A DNA stretch of 64,000 nt, from assembly GCF_023159225.1 (NCBI RefSeq), contig NC_063161.1, positions 119,822,958 to 119,886,957 of the forward strand, given 5' to 3'. The notes under the pieces were generated by a model. That model did no database searches. It was not told the origin of the DNA and saw only the letters and a list, made by a program, of their open reading frames with translations. Shown one piece after another: positions 11,260-22,567 of the stretch (within the stretch, counting starts at the first letter, position 1; the number at the start of each line of letters is the position of its first letter). A program made the translations under genes and the position numbers. The DNA is from Perognathus longimembris pacificus. Lineage: Eukaryota; Chordata; Mammalia; Rodentia; Heteromyidae.

Positions 11260-12060
11260 CTAATTATTCCCAATAAGGGAGACCATAGAGTCCATGTTTC
11301 TTTGGGTCTGGCTCACTTCACTTAGTATAATTTTTTCCAAGTCCTTCCATTTCCTTACAAATGGGGCAATGTCATTCTTTCTGATAGAGGCATAAAATTC
11401 CATTGTGTATATGTACCACATTTTCCTGATCCATTCATCTACTGAGGGGCATCTGGGTTGGTTCCAGATTCTAGCTATGACAGATTGTGCTACGATGAAC
11501 ATTGTTGTGCTGGTGGCTTTACTGTGATTTTGTTTGTGGTCTTTTGGATAGATAACCAAAAGTGGGGCTGCTGGGTCATAGGGGAGTTCTATATTTAGCC
11601 TTCTGAGGAATCTCCATACTGCTTGCCAGAGTGGCTGAACCAGTTTACATTCCCACCAACAATGAAGAAGGGTTCCCTTTTGGCCACATCCCCTCCAACA
11701 ATTGTTATTGTTAGTTTTCTTGATATAGGACATTCTTACTGGGGTCAGATGGAATCTCAATGTTGTTTTGATTTGCATTTCTTTTATGGCAAGTGATGTA
11801 GAGCATTTTTTCATATGTCTCTTGGCCATTCTCATTTCCTTATCAGAAAAGTCTCTTTGTAAGTCTTTAGCCCACTTGATGAGGGGGCTATTGGTTCTTT
11901 GCGGTTTTGTTTTGGAAGAGGGTAAATTTTTTAGTTCTGCATATATTTTAGATATGAGGCCTTTGTCCATTGAATGGCCGGTAAAGATCTTCTCCCAGTC
12001 TTTCTGTTTATCTTGTGAGCTATGTCCTTTGCTGTGCAGAAGCTCTGCAGTTTGATGCAT
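11260..12060 (-). pseudogene. L1 ORF2 C-terminal piece
   Basis: The minus-strand frame is open and ends with stop at 11260-11262 after a VSLIGNN-like terminus. It shows [19 protein letters not shown], the Cys-rich [18 protein letters not shown] block and [18 protein letters not shown] 350-codon open frame on this strand continues across 12060 to 12312, but beyond the junction it is only the reverse complement of the reverse-transcriptase region, so it is not a real fusion protein. Confidence 0.93.
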
Positions 12061-12061
12061 A

Positions 12062-13172
12062 AATGGGGAAAAACTAAAGCCATTCCCTTTAAAATCAGGA
12101 ACAAGGCAGGGATGTCCACTCTCTCCCCTGCTCTTCAACATAGTACTAGAATTCCTAGCCAGAGCAATTAGGCAAGAAGAAAATATAAAGGGGATCCAAA
12201 TAGGAAAAGATGAAGTTAAACTTTCTCTCTTCGCAGATGACATGATCCTATACCTAAAGAATCCCATAGACTCTACCCCCAAGCTACTAGAGCTGATCCA
12301 AAACTTTGGCAAAGTTGCAGGATATAAAATAAACCTTCAAAAATCAACGGCCTTTCTCTATGCTAACGACCCGAAGACCGAGGCTGAAATTAGGAAAGCA
12401 ACTCCTTTTGCAATAGCCCCCCCAAACATAAAATACCTAGGAATAACCTTAACCAAAGATGTGAAAGACCTCTTTGATGAGAACTTTAAAAGCTTGAAAA
12501 ACAAAATTAAGTCAAAACTAAGGAAATGGAAAAACCGCCCATGCTCCTGGATTGGGAGGATTAATATAATCAAAATGGCAATATTGCCAAAGGCTATCTA
12601 CAAATTCAATGCAATACCCATTAATATCCCAACACCATTTTTTAATGAAATACAGGAAGCAATCCAGAAATTCATTTGGGACAATAAAAGACCTAGAATA
12701 GCAAAAACAATCCTAAGCAGAAAGAACAGTGCTGGAGGAATTACAATACCCAACTTCAAGCTGTATTATAAAGCTATAGTAAGAAAAACAGCTTGCTATT
12801 GGCACCGGAACAGGCCTGAAGACCAATGGAACAGAATTGAAGACCCAGAAATGAACCCACAGAACTACGCCTACTTAATCTTTGATAAAGGAGCTAAAAC
12901 AATACTATGGAAGAAACATAGCCTCTTTAACAAATGGTGCTGGCAAAACTGGTTCAACACATGCAACAAACTAAAAGTAGATCCTTATATATTACCCTGC
13001 ACCAAAATCAATTCCAAATGGATTAAAGACCTCGAAATCAAAACAGACACCCTGAAAACACTAAAGGAAGGAGTAGGAGAAACACTTGGGCTCCTTGGCA
13101 CAGGACGGAACTTCCTTAACAAAGACCCAGAAAGGCTACAAATCAAAGCAAGGTTGGACAAATGGGACTGCA
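12062..13172 (+). pseudogene. L1 ORF2 reverse-transcriptase piece, inverted
   Basis: The plus-strand frame is open throughout: [17 protein letters not shown], then FADDMILYL with the catalytic FADD near 12230-12241, then [17 protein letters not shown] and the thumb-like region up to LDKWDC at the TSD. It lacks the endonuclease and the C-terminus, so it cannot encode a working protein. It is the inverted 5' piece of the twin-primed L1. Confidence 0.93.
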
Positions 13173-13184
13173 TCTTTATTCTTT

Positions 13185-15683
13185 AGGCTTGAATCTTGAA
13201 ATAGTCTACTCTGTTCTCTTGCTGAAGGTCACTTTAAAAGGCAGTCCCAATGACAATTGTGGTAAACATGTAGCTTATCTAAGCATTGTTGAGAATGTGA
13301 GAAAGGAAGTGGCTAAGCATGTCAGTGTCCTGGTAGTTCATTCCTAGGTATCACAGAACGACAAAACTCAATTTGAATTTCAGAAGTGTACAGTAGTACA
13401 CTGTGAGACGAAAGTGGGCCTTGGGGTCATGCCCCAGTGCTAAATTCTATCACTGTTTTTTCCCCCAGTGGTAAAATCAGACTTGAGACTCACATACTTA
13501 CTCATGCTGCCAGTCATTCAGTTGGCAAGCATTGACTGATCACCTACCCTGTGTCCTAGACTGAGAACCAGTGTGGATGGTGGTGAAAATTCTGTTATGG
13601 AAGCAGCTGTAACATCAAATACTCAGGATTGAATGTAAATGATGTGAGAAAGAAGATGCCTATGAGATGCAGTGACAGCACAAGGATAATTTAAGTCCAC
13701 CTGGGAAGAAGACTGCTTTACAGAATAGGAGTGTTGTAGCTTGCATTCAAAGATGGAAGAATAATTTTCCTTTAGGTGCTGTGGCTTGCACTTTTAATAC
13801 TAGCTACATGAGAAGCAGAGATCAACAAGATCATTGTTATAGACCATCTGGCCGTTCACAAAATTCAAGAAAGAAAAAAGATTAAACTTAAGAAGGCAGA
13901 GGAAAGGTGTTATTCTCTCCTATGATAGTAGGTCCCTAAAGAGTTAGAAAGAGACAGGGCTCAGGGGGTTCAACATTGTATTTTCTGAGACTAGGGAAAA
14001 GTTACCATGAATGTAAATAAATATACTTATAGAGAAAATACTGGGAAGGAAAAGGAAATTATGCCTGAAGTGCCTTTATTTCCTTAAGGAAGTAAGAGAT
14101 GGAGTAAACTAAAGGAGCCCCAAAAGAGAATTTTTGTTTCCTCTCAATCAAGTCCTGTGTTATGCATTCCTAAACATCTGGAGTCCAAGAGCCCTGGCAC
14201 AACCTGAACTACTAAATGGAGTTAAAGTTTAGAAACTTCTTTATAGCAAAATAAATCTAAATTTCAACACTTTCCATATACTTCAAGACCCAACAAGCCT
14301 TTTTCCTTTGCCTTCATGGTCATCCTTTCAATGAATTATTTATTATGAATGTCTTCATTCTCTCCAGTGAAGGCAGCCCTGCAGCCTTATTTACCAGCTG
14401 TGTAGACATGCCTACATTTGCAGAAATTCCAAGTGAGACAATATTCCATCTAGTTGACCAGATCCCTGGCTGTATATGTGTCTACTGCTATGCAAATTTA
14501 AAAAGTACTCATGTCCCAGACCTGTCACATATCACAGTACACTCACTCAGAGGTGAATCTTGAATGTATAGACGATGATCATGAGAAGTGAGAATTATGA
14601 CCTAACATCAAGAAATCACCCAAGGTGTGCCCAACTCTCTTTGTAAACCAAGAAAGAGTCATGACTAATGAAAACAAACCAGGAAAATTGTCTCCTTCAA
14701 TTGCATCTTCCCCTTTGATTACACTGATCCTTCCTGGAAACCCTTGTAATCTAACTCGACTCTATTTTCCAAATGGGCAAAGAAAACACACTTTCATTAT
14801 TCTCAATCACCGATTTCACCTTGAGGGGTTAATTTGGATTAATCTAAGAAATCATGATCCAGCTCAAGAGTTCAGAATCTCCTTAGCTAACTGAGTCACT
14901 TTGGCTTTCATCTGAGAAAGCTTGTGGCTGTATTGGATGACTGTGGAATGAGATTTCATGGGGCCTTTGGGGGCCAGGCCGAGTGGTGAATCTACATAGA
15001 ATCTCCCTACATCAAATCCTTGAGAAATTTCAGTGTGACACATCTTAACCTTGTCACAGTCAGTAGGTCAGAGCAGGCACCTAGGACTCTAACAAGATCT
15101 ATGTGATGCCCTCGCTGCTTGGACATACAGGCCTCTGCTACAATATGTTTGCTCAGCTTCTAGGCTGGTGACCACTGAGGTATGATTTATGTCATCAAAA
15201 CTTTTGCAGCAGCATGGCGATCCTCATTACTGACATCCATAGTCTCATCTGCCTTTAGTTACAGAGTCCTTGAATATTGGGGCCTTTTTGATTCTATATA
15301 GCTCTGGTCCTCTGAGACTCTCAGGTATTTTTACCTATCCACAGGACACAGGGGAACATTGGGTCCCCTAAACGGCATAGAAGGCCTAGGAGAAGAGAGT
15401 GAAACTCCATAGTCCCCTCTGAAGTTCTCTTCTATTGCTTTTGTGCTAATTCCCATGCCATTTTGAGGACTTCCTCAGGCTTACAGCTTTCCTCAGATCC
15501 ATCAGAATGTCTATCTCCTAGAATATTGTTATAGCTAGCTATGTGTTTCAGAGTATAGTTTCAAAACATGGAAAAACTGGAAGCATCCTGGCTAGGCCTC
15601 TGTCACTGTCTCCTTGCTGTAGCTTACCTAAGAAAGAATTGGATTTTTGTTTCCTCTCTGTTTTATCCTGAGTTATGCCTTCC
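13185..15683. other. Unassigned DNA with one weak SINE trace
   Basis: No gene is recognised. A weak B1-like trace (GTGCTGTGGCTTGCAC... TACTAGCTAC) lies around 13775-13880 on the plus strand. The short frames at 14345-14563 and 14625-14894 have no domain signature. Confidence 0.45.
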
Positions 15684-16055
15684 TGTTATGGATTGAATAC
15701 TGTGCTCCTCCAAATCCATAAATTGAAGCATCAGTTCCCACAATGGTATTTAGAGGGAAGTAAATTTAGGTCATGAGAATGTGGTTTCTGTGATGACATT
15801 AGTGCCTGTACAAGAAGACAAAAAGAGATCAGTTCCATTTCCACTCTTCCTTGGATTCCCCACATCCCCATCTCTCACTTACTCATGTGAGGATATAGCA
15901 AGAAAGCAGTCCATCTGTAAATTAAGCCAAAGTAACTTCACCATGAATGTGACCTTCCTGACATCCTGACCTCTAGAACTGAGAGAAATAAGTGTGGTTT
16001 ATGTAAGCCATATAGGCCATAGTATTTTGTTAAGGCAGTATTAGCTAAAGATGGC
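15684..16055 (+). mobile_element. Solo LTR of the MaLR (MLT1-like) type
   Basis: It begins TGTTATGGATTGAATACTGT and keeps the order of MLT1 landmarks: GGTCATGAGAATG, GACATTAGTGCC, TCATGTGAGGATATAGCAAG, a CTAGAACTGAGAGAAATAAG block and a final AGTATTTTGTTAAGGCAGTATTAG. These non-autonomous LTR elements are ancient ERVL relatives. No internal coding part is attached. The exact subfamily needs a library search. Confidence 0.75.
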
Positions 16056-16850
16056 ATTCCTAAGCCTAATTTAGTTCTATATGGTCTGGCATTTGATCTA
16101 TTGGATACATGATCTATTGAATACAAGCTCAAGAAATTTAAGAACCTTGTTACAAAAAGAAAAATCCTGTTTTCCAAGGCTTGCCTTTCAGGCCCAGGTA
16201 GAATCTGTGCTCGCTCTTTCCATGGAGCAATGAGCCTCATAACTTAGCCACAGAGCTGAAAGGCTGCAAGGAAGCATGATTTAGGAAGGAAATAAAATTA
16301 TATTGGTTTTTCTCTTCCAAAGATATGTACATATAGCTATTCTTATGCTGTAGCTCATAAATGCTTGTTCATGTAGCTCACTTCTTCCCTTCAGACTGAG
16401 TGGTGATATAGCAATTACCATATCTCATATTCTGGCTCTCCTACTCTAAAAAAACAATCAGCTTTTCCTAGGGACCAGCTTTCCAATATAGCATTCATTG
16501 GCATATGGGATTGGCAGTGGAAGTGTGACAGTTCCAGAGACAGGCTAATGATTCAGTGTCCTCTTCTATAATAAACCTTCACTGAATACAAAGAAATGAC
16601 ATTCTTCCTGAGCTGACCTTATGAGCCTAAATTTACCATTTTTTTTTTGTTGTTCTGATTGTTCTTGATGATGATAAGGAATTATTTTTGTTAATGTCTT
16701 TAAAATATCTTTAGTGATTAAAATATCTTATTAGTGATTATCTGGGGCTCTTGATTTCTATAAACCCAAGATTAATTTGTTATAGGGCATGTTCCCTTTC
16801 TCTTTGTCTGGAATACATCTCTCAAGTTCTCTCCTTTAAAAACAATTTTT
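16056..16850. other. Unassigned DNA
   Basis: No gene or repeat is recognised in this stretch. Confidence 0.4.
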
Positions 16851-16854
16851 TTTG

Positions 16855-17105
16855 ACATACTGAGGTTTGAACTCACAATCTTAGGTATTCTACCAGTTGA
16901 GACATACCTCCAGCCCTTTTGGTTTTAGGTTATTTTTCAGACAGTGTCTTTCAGTTTTTGCGCCTACTAATGCCTTCCAGCCCTGTCTTGGTTGTTGAGA
17001 TGAGGATCTCAATAACTTTAAAACATTATTTAAACCATAATCCTTAACATCCCCACCTCCCAAGTCACTGAGATTACAAGTGTGAACCACCATGCTTGGC
17101 TCTCC
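16855..17105 (-). repeat. Composite SINE, tRNA-like + 7SL-like
   Basis: Read on the minus strand, a B1-like start (CATGGTGGTTCACACTTGTA) leads through 7SL-like sequence into a tRNA-like unit (GGAGGTATGTCTCAACTGGT, then GTGAGTTCAAACCTCAGTA). It resembles the longer composite SINE at 22255 but is internally reduced. Confidence 0.65.
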
Positions 17106-17116
17106 CTGATATCTAT

Positions 17117-17252
17117 TCCTTCCTTCCTTCCTTCCTTCCTTCCTTCCTTCCTTCCTTCCTTCCTTCCTTCCTTCCTGCCTTCCTTCCTTCCTTCCTTCCT
17201 TCCTTCCTTCCTTCCTTCCTTCCTTCCTTCCTTCCTTCCTTCCTTCCTTCTT
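17117..17252. repeat. (TTCC)n microsatellite
   Basis: About 135 bases of nearly pure TTCC tandem repeats, with one CTGCC interruption near 17175. It is a polypyrimidine tract on the plus strand. Confidence 0.97.
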
Positions 17253-17349
17253 TCCTCTTTCTTTTTTCTTTAGTAGTAATGGGGCTTTATGTAACTCAGT
17301 AACTCAGCTTGGCAGTCATCCAGGCTTCATGCTTGCTAAGCAGGGATTA

Positions 17350-18725
17350 ATTTTAAGATAGGGTCTTTTTTTATTTCAACTGGTTTACTGCTGTTTTCAT
17401 GGTTATGAATTCCTTTAGCTTTTGCTCGATTATAAAGAATAGTTTTGTTGGATACCCTAATCTAGATGGACAATGTGACAATTGTATCTTTTAAAGTAGA
17501 GCTACACCCCTCCATGCCCTCCTTACATTGGAGGTTGTGTTGAGAAACCTGGATATCACTGTGGAACTTCTTACTTATGTTTTGCAGCTTTCAATGTTCT
17601 TTTTTTTTAGTTTAGTGTTTTAACTATAATATGTATAGAAGTGGTTCTTCTTTGATATTGGCTGTTTAATGTTCTATAAGCCCCATGCCTGATGACCCCT
17701 CCTTTTGGAAGTTAGGCTTTTTCCTCCTTCTTTTGTTCCTGTGATTTATAGGTTTGGTCTTTTGATGGTGTCCCCTTGTCTTTGTTCTAGCTCCTCTAGT
17801 TTATTTTCAATCATTTTCAACTTGGTACATTTTATTGAGCTTTTTATTTATGTTGCTGAGTTTTTTTTTATTTCCAAAATTTCACTTGATGAAATTTCAG
17901 GGTTTCTATACCTTTACTGAATTCCTCCTTCATATCTTGTATTGTCTTCTTTATTTCATTCATCTGTCTGCTGACATGCTCTTTGAGTTCGGTTGGATGT
18001 CTAATGTATTTTCTCTGTTTTCAATCAAGTGATTATACATCCTCTTTTCAATGTCATTGATATTTTGAGTTCATTGTTTGAACTTTCATGCACATTACTC
18101 ATCTGATTCTTTTATTGTGGAGTTGTTGGCTATTGGAGAAGACACAGGTTCTTTTGTTTTGTTTTGCTTTTTGCCATCCCTGAAGCTTGCCTCAGGGCCT
18201 GAGCACTGTCCCTGGCTTCGTTTTACTCAAGGCTAGCACTCTGCCACTTGAGCCACAGCGCCACTTCTGGCCGTTTTCTATGTATGTGGTGCTGGGGAAT
18301 CGAACCCAGGTCTTCATGTATACAAGGCAAGCACTCTTGCCACTAGGCCATATTCCCAGCCCCAAGACACAGGTTCTTAAGTTTTTGTTTTACTAATATT
18401 TCTGCATTTGAATTTATGAATCTGAGTACAAGTTTTGGATTGGGAGTTTAAATCTCCCATTACTTTTTAGTTGCATATTTTCTCATGTTTAGCTTCAACT
18501 GGGAAGAGAAGTGACAGGACTGTGATCAATTTTCTTGTTGATTTCTTGAGAGGAAGAGTATGGCTAACTAATCCGGTTCTGAGTCAAGTCTTCTATTCTA
18601 CTCAGGGGGAAGGAGCTTAGCTGTGGAGGCAGCCACAAGTGATATACACCCACTCTGAGGTTAAGTAGTCCCTGGTAATGGCCAATCTCCACCACAGCTC
18701 CTGGGTAATATTGTTGGAGGACTAT
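17350..18725 (-). mobile_element. Possible ancient L1/HAL1-like ORF1 region (antisense)
   Basis: The plus strand around 17700-18130 reads like antisense L1/HAL1 ORF1 5' half: GTTTGGTCTTTTGATGGTGT, then TTGTATTGTCTTCTTTATTTC and CATTCATCTGTCTGCTGACA. It is interrupted by an IDL-Geo SINE at 18172-18363. The match is from memory of the family pattern and is diverged. The outer boundaries are guesses. Confidence 0.35.
18172..18363 (-). repeat. IDL-Geo SINE (subfamily C)
   Basis: The minus strand gives GGGGCTGGGAATATGGCCTA, a tRNA-like box B near GGGTTCGATTCCCC, then the Geo arm with GTGGCTCAAGTGGCAGAGTG and CAGTGCTCAGGCCCTGAG. The Geo end is slightly eroded and there is no clean A-tail. Confidence 0.93.
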
Positions 18726-19336
18726 ATGTGCAAAATGCTATTTTATGAAAAAGAAAGACCTTAGATAATAAGAGTGGCAATGGGATGAAGATGATAAGGA
18801 TAACAATAATGATGACTACAATGTTTATGCTGTTATAAGGCTAGAAGGGGTGTCATCTGTGGCTAGTAAAAGGGGAAATGAGAGAGTGGAATGTGACAAG
18901 TAGAAAACCTCTAGTTAATGATGTATTGAGGAAGAAAAGCCAAAGAAAATAAAGGAATAAACAGAATAATAAGCAAGAAGTGATCTACCAACTTGGTTAC
19001 ATACTAAATGTGCAGGTAACAGAGATGAATTGTGGTGAGAAAAGAGAGGTAAAAGAAAACATAATTGAGAGAGCTATTACGTATGTAGACAGTATTGTCA
19101 GTGACAGAGGGCATTAAGAAAGGGAAAGAGAAGACATAGTTTTAGGGTGAATATTGAAAATGGGTATCATGTGTCGTGTATAGTGACTGCAAACCAAAGG
19201 AAGAGAGAAAAAGAACAACAAAGAAGGGATCGAAAAAGAGGAATAGAGATATCTAAGTCAAAGGTACAACACATATAAATGAATAAAAAGGTTAAATTAG
19301 AGAAAAGAGAGCAACATGAAATAAATGGAGACACAT
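18726..19336. other. Unassigned purine-rich DNA
   Basis: A and G dominate the plus strand here, but no gene or repeat family is recognised. It leads directly into the GAAA microsatellite. Confidence 0.4.
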
Positions 19337-19338
19337 GA

Positions 19339-19410
<72 letters not shown>

Positions 19411-19411
19411 A
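19337..19411. repeat. (GAAA)n microsatellite
   Basis: About 18 uninterrupted GAAA units are visible on the plus strand. Confidence 0.98.
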
Positions 19412-19609
19412 AAAAATCAGAGTTATCAGTTTTGTCCAGCAGGTGGGAGTGTAGTTACAAGTTGCATTAACTGTAGTCCCACTGAAGAGGTGAAGGATTT
19501 AGATTTAAAGCAAGAAATTCTAGTACAAGCTCTTTATTTTGGAGATCTCAGGAAATATTGCTATAGCAAGATGGAGTAAGATGAGACATTAAAAATCAAA
19601 GTATCTGAG

Positions 19610-19822
19610 AAGATGAATGTCCATGGCTCACTGTAATTCTAGCTACTCAGGAAGCTGAAATCTGAGGATCATGGTTCAAAGCCAGCTTGGGTTATAAAGT
19701 CTGTGAGACTCTTACTTCCAATTAACCACCCCCAAAGCCAGATGTAGAGCTATGGTTCAAGTGATAGAGTGCTAGCCTTCAGAAGATAGATATAGCTCAA
19801 GGATAGCCCCAAGCCCAGCACA
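19610..19822 (+). repeat. 7SL-like + Geo SINE
   Basis: A B1-like arm (GGCTCACTGTAATTCTAGCT... AAAGCCAGCTTGGG) is followed by the CCAATTAACC linker and a diverged Geo arm (GGTTCAAGTGATAGAGTGCT). The tail runs straight into a GAGACA repeat. Confidence 0.82.
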
Positions 19823-19970
19823 AGTGAAAGAGACAGACAGACAGAGAGAGAGAGAGAGAGAGACGAGACAGAGAGACAGAGAGACAGAGAGACAGAGAGA
19901 CAGAGAGACAGAGAGACAGAGAGACAGAGAGAGACAGAGACAGAGACAGAGACAGAGAGACAGAGGGGGA
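19823..19970. repeat. (GACAGA)n / (GA)n satellite
   Basis: Tandem GACAGAGA-type units, with a pure GA core at 19845-19862. It starts at the 3' tail of the preceding SINE and probably grew from it. Confidence 0.95.
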
Positions 19971-20254
19971 GGGAGAAATAGAAAAGAAAAGAAGAAAGCA
20001 TCTGAGAGGTAGTAAAAAGCCTATGTCAGGGTGTATGTATAACATACAGGTTTTTGGTTGGGAGAACGGGCACCTCCAATTAGTCTGTGTGTGTTTCAAG
20101 TGTCTAGGACCAGAGTCCTAAGGGACTGTTGGGTGTTATAAGAATGGAGAGTTCTAAGGGGATAGAGAACATTCAGAATCTGCAGCATGCTAGAATTGTA
20201 TGTCAGTGGTGGAATGTTGTAATCTGAGTCTTACACCAAATTAAACTAGATCTT

Positions 20255-20410
20255 TTCTGTTCATCTTGGACCTCTGGAAAATTATGTAACTTCTCAGTGC
20301 CTTACATCATCTGCCAAAAAAGATAATAAGATACCTGACCTGACAGTGAGGATCAAGTGAGTCCAGAGAGGTGACAAACTTGTAATGGTGTTGACACCTA
20401 TCAGGGACTG
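20255..20410 (+). repeat. MIR fragment
   Basis: Weak MIR core order on the plus strand: GACCTCTGGAAAATTATGTAAC, TCTCAGTGCCTTACATCATC, then a GAGGATCAAGTGAG block. Confidence 0.5.
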
Positions 20411-20580
20411 TTTATTCAGATTTTATCATTTGGTAGCACCAAACTAAACTATCACCCTGCTCCCAGCCGTGCACTTGTCACTATTTACTCTAGTCTTCCT
20501 GTCCTTCAATGATTTGAAGGTAAGTTTTTATAGTTTTAATATTTTCAATAAGGATTTTGAACTTTAAAATGCCCCATATA

Positions 20581-20800
20581 GGGGCTGGGGATATAGCCTA
20601 GTGGCAAGAGTGCCTGCCTCGGATACACGAGACCCTAGGTTCGATTCCCCAGCACCACATATACAGAAAACGGCCAGAAGCGGCGCTGTGGCTCAAGTGG
20701 CAGAGTGCTAGCCTTGAGCAGGAAGAAGCCAGGGACAGTGCTCAGGCCCTGAGTCCAAGGCCCAAGACTGGCCAAAAAAACAACAACAACAAAAAAAACC
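20581..20800 (+). repeat. IDL-Geo SINE (subfamily A)
   Basis: It starts GGGGCTGGGGATATAGCCTA, has GTTCGATTCCCC as box B, then the Geo arm (GCGGCGCTGTGGCTCAAG) and an AAC-rich tail. The 15-base TSD AAAATGCCCCATATA is exact at 20566-20580 and 20801-20815. Confidence 0.97.
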
Positions 20801-20872
20801 AAAATGCCCCATATAATGGTGTAAAGTCTCAATTCATCAGGAAAAGCAAAATCCATTTCCTATTCATACGAA

Positions 20873-20874
<2 letters not shown>

Positions 20875-20918
<44 letters not shown>
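20875..20918. repeat. (TA)n microsatellite
   Basis: About 22 TA units without interruption. Confidence 0.97.
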
Positions 20919-20919
<1 letters not shown>

Positions 20920-22254
20920 TCATTTTGGAGGACCATTTAAGCCCCTCTTCTGATCATGCTTTGATTAAATTTAACTGACTTTTTAATTTCTGAGGTAATG
21001 CCCATACTTTGGTAATGTGTCCAAGTGGAGCCCTATGGTACAAGGCCTCTTTCATCTCCAGCACTGTCTCTTCAGCTGCCATCTTTGTTAGTATGTAGAT
21101 AGGGGTCTCCTAGCTTTTCTGGCACTTTACATGATAGAAAGCATGTTAAATTATTCATACTGAATTTGAATTTCATATGAAAGGAGGAAATCATTTTTTT
21201 TCAAAATGGTCAAGAGGGAATAATAAAGTTAAGAAGACTCTGTGGATGTAAGGTACAAATTAAAAGTAGAAACAGAAGAAATGATCCTTTTGTCCAAGGA
21301 ATTACATTCATAGGCTTTTAAACACCTCTTCATTTGTTAACGTTTATTTATATATATTTGCATACACAAATGCTGACACATCAGCTGAACAGCTAAAGAA
21401 AATGCAATTAGACTATTCAAGCTGTTTCTTTTTTCATGAGCAGTCTTTGAACAGTCTGAAGGACTGGGCTAAGCATTCTAAAAGTAGATAATGTATTGTT
21501 ATACTCAACACTTTATAAGTGGTCTCTATGTATGCAATAGCTTCAGGGAGTTGTATTATTTTCTGCTAGATTTTCCCTCTAAGTATTCACATCCATGATA
21601 TTCAAAGGAGCCCAGAGATCTCTTTACAAATTGCAGAAACTTCCTAGGGTGTTTTTAAACAAGCAGCCATTTGCTATTCTTGCTTGATCTGAGGGAATTC
21701 AATAAAATCTTTTTATGTACCCTAGTTCTTTTCCTAAACATTTAAATTTTTCATGACCTTATGCTCAATAATTTAAGTGAAGTTTAAAATGGACAGGTTA
21801 GCCTTTCCATAGATTATCCTCAGGGACTGAGGGCTTAAAGAATGACAGCCATGAAAAATCCCAGGCGTCCTTCCAGCTGTGCCTGCAGAATGCTAGCTGC
21901 ACCACAAAGTAACCTCTGCCTGCTCCAGGGGAGGCATCCATCCAGGAGCATCCTGACAGTCCTTGTAAATCAGACACTGCACAGCCAACTTTAGAGCAAC
22001 AGGGCCATCTAGACTCCAAGTTTGGAAGTACTGTAAAGAAATAAAATCTCCCTTCTTAAATTTCTGGTTAGGCTTCATTGAACTCTGGATATTAAGGGAA
22101 AGAAGGGAACTTGTATATGTCTGAGTTTCTTTCGCAGGTAGGTGATCAGAGACAACTCAACCATGATGACTGTTTTATAAAATGTTTTGAATATTAACTT
22201 TTAGTTAACATTTTTTAAATTAAGTATCTTTGCTATTAAAAAATAGTGTTTTCT
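20919..22254. other. Unassigned DNA
   Basis: No gene or repeat family is recognised. Minus-strand frames at 21798-22078 are short and without a domain signature. Confidence 0.4.
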
Positions 22255-22567
22255 GACTGCGTGCCAGTGACTCACACCTGTAATCCTAGCTACCTAGGAG
22301 GCTGAGATGTAGAAGATCAAAGTTTGAAGCCAGCCTGGGTAGAAAAGTTTGTGGAATGTCTTCTCAGTCAGGAACTGATGGCATAATGGTTGGCACCTAT
22401 CCTTCTAGTGAGGGCAGGAAGCTTAAAACAAGCAGATCATGGTTCAAGAAGCAAGGTCCTATCCAAAAGCAAGCAACATTTAGAGAAGAAGCTAGAGGTA
22501 TGGCTCAGTAATAGAGTGCCTCCTAGCAAGTGTGAAGACCTGAATTCAAACCTCAGTATTGCCCAAA
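22255..22567 (+). repeat. Composite SINE: two 7SL-like units + tRNA-like unit
   Basis: The first unit starts GCCAGTGACTCACACCTGTA and has GAAGCCAGCCTGGG. A second B1-like unit begins near 22380 (GGTTGGCACCTATCC... AGATCATGGTTCAAG). A tRNA-like unit follows (GGTATGGCTCAGTAATAGAG, then GAATTCAAACCTCAGTA) with a short A-tail. Related copies lie at 31248, 44966 and 60945. Confidence 0.75.

Larger units (their letters stand above)
10747..13172 (-). mobile_element. 5'-inverted, 5'-truncated L1 (type B)
   Basis: The 3' piece is on the minus strand (12060 down to 10747) and holds the ORF2 C-terminus, a 3' UTR with a C-rich (G-rich on the sense strand) tract at 10855-10880, and the tail. The 5' piece (12061-13172) is on the plus strand and carries the reverse-transcriptase region. 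In L1 coordinates the pieces are adjacent: one ends at GGGACTGCAT and the other starts at ATGCATCAAAC. The 12-base TSD TCTTTATTCTTT is exact at 10735-10746 and 13173-13184. This is a textbook twin-priming product. Both ORF2 pieces are free of stops, so the insertion is fairly young. Confidence 0.95.

Noticed and set aside
11260..12312. 350-codon open frame on the minus strand that looks like a fusion protein
   Set aside because: It crosses the twin-priming junction at 12060. One side is L1 ORF2, the other is the reverse complement of ORF2's reverse-transcriptase region, so it is an artefact of the inversion.
14100..15690. Weakly similar TTTTTGTTTCCTCTC... TTATGC words at ~14130 and ~15650, considered as paired LTRs
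   Set aside because: Similarity covers only about 40 bases with gaps, and the second copy lies beside the MLT1-like LTR start; no TG...CA termini or TSD were found.
18172..18363. tRNA gene suggested by box A/box B words in IDL-Geo copies
   Set aside because: The tRNA-like arm lacks a full cloverleaf and is followed by the Geo arm and A-tail; it is a SINE.
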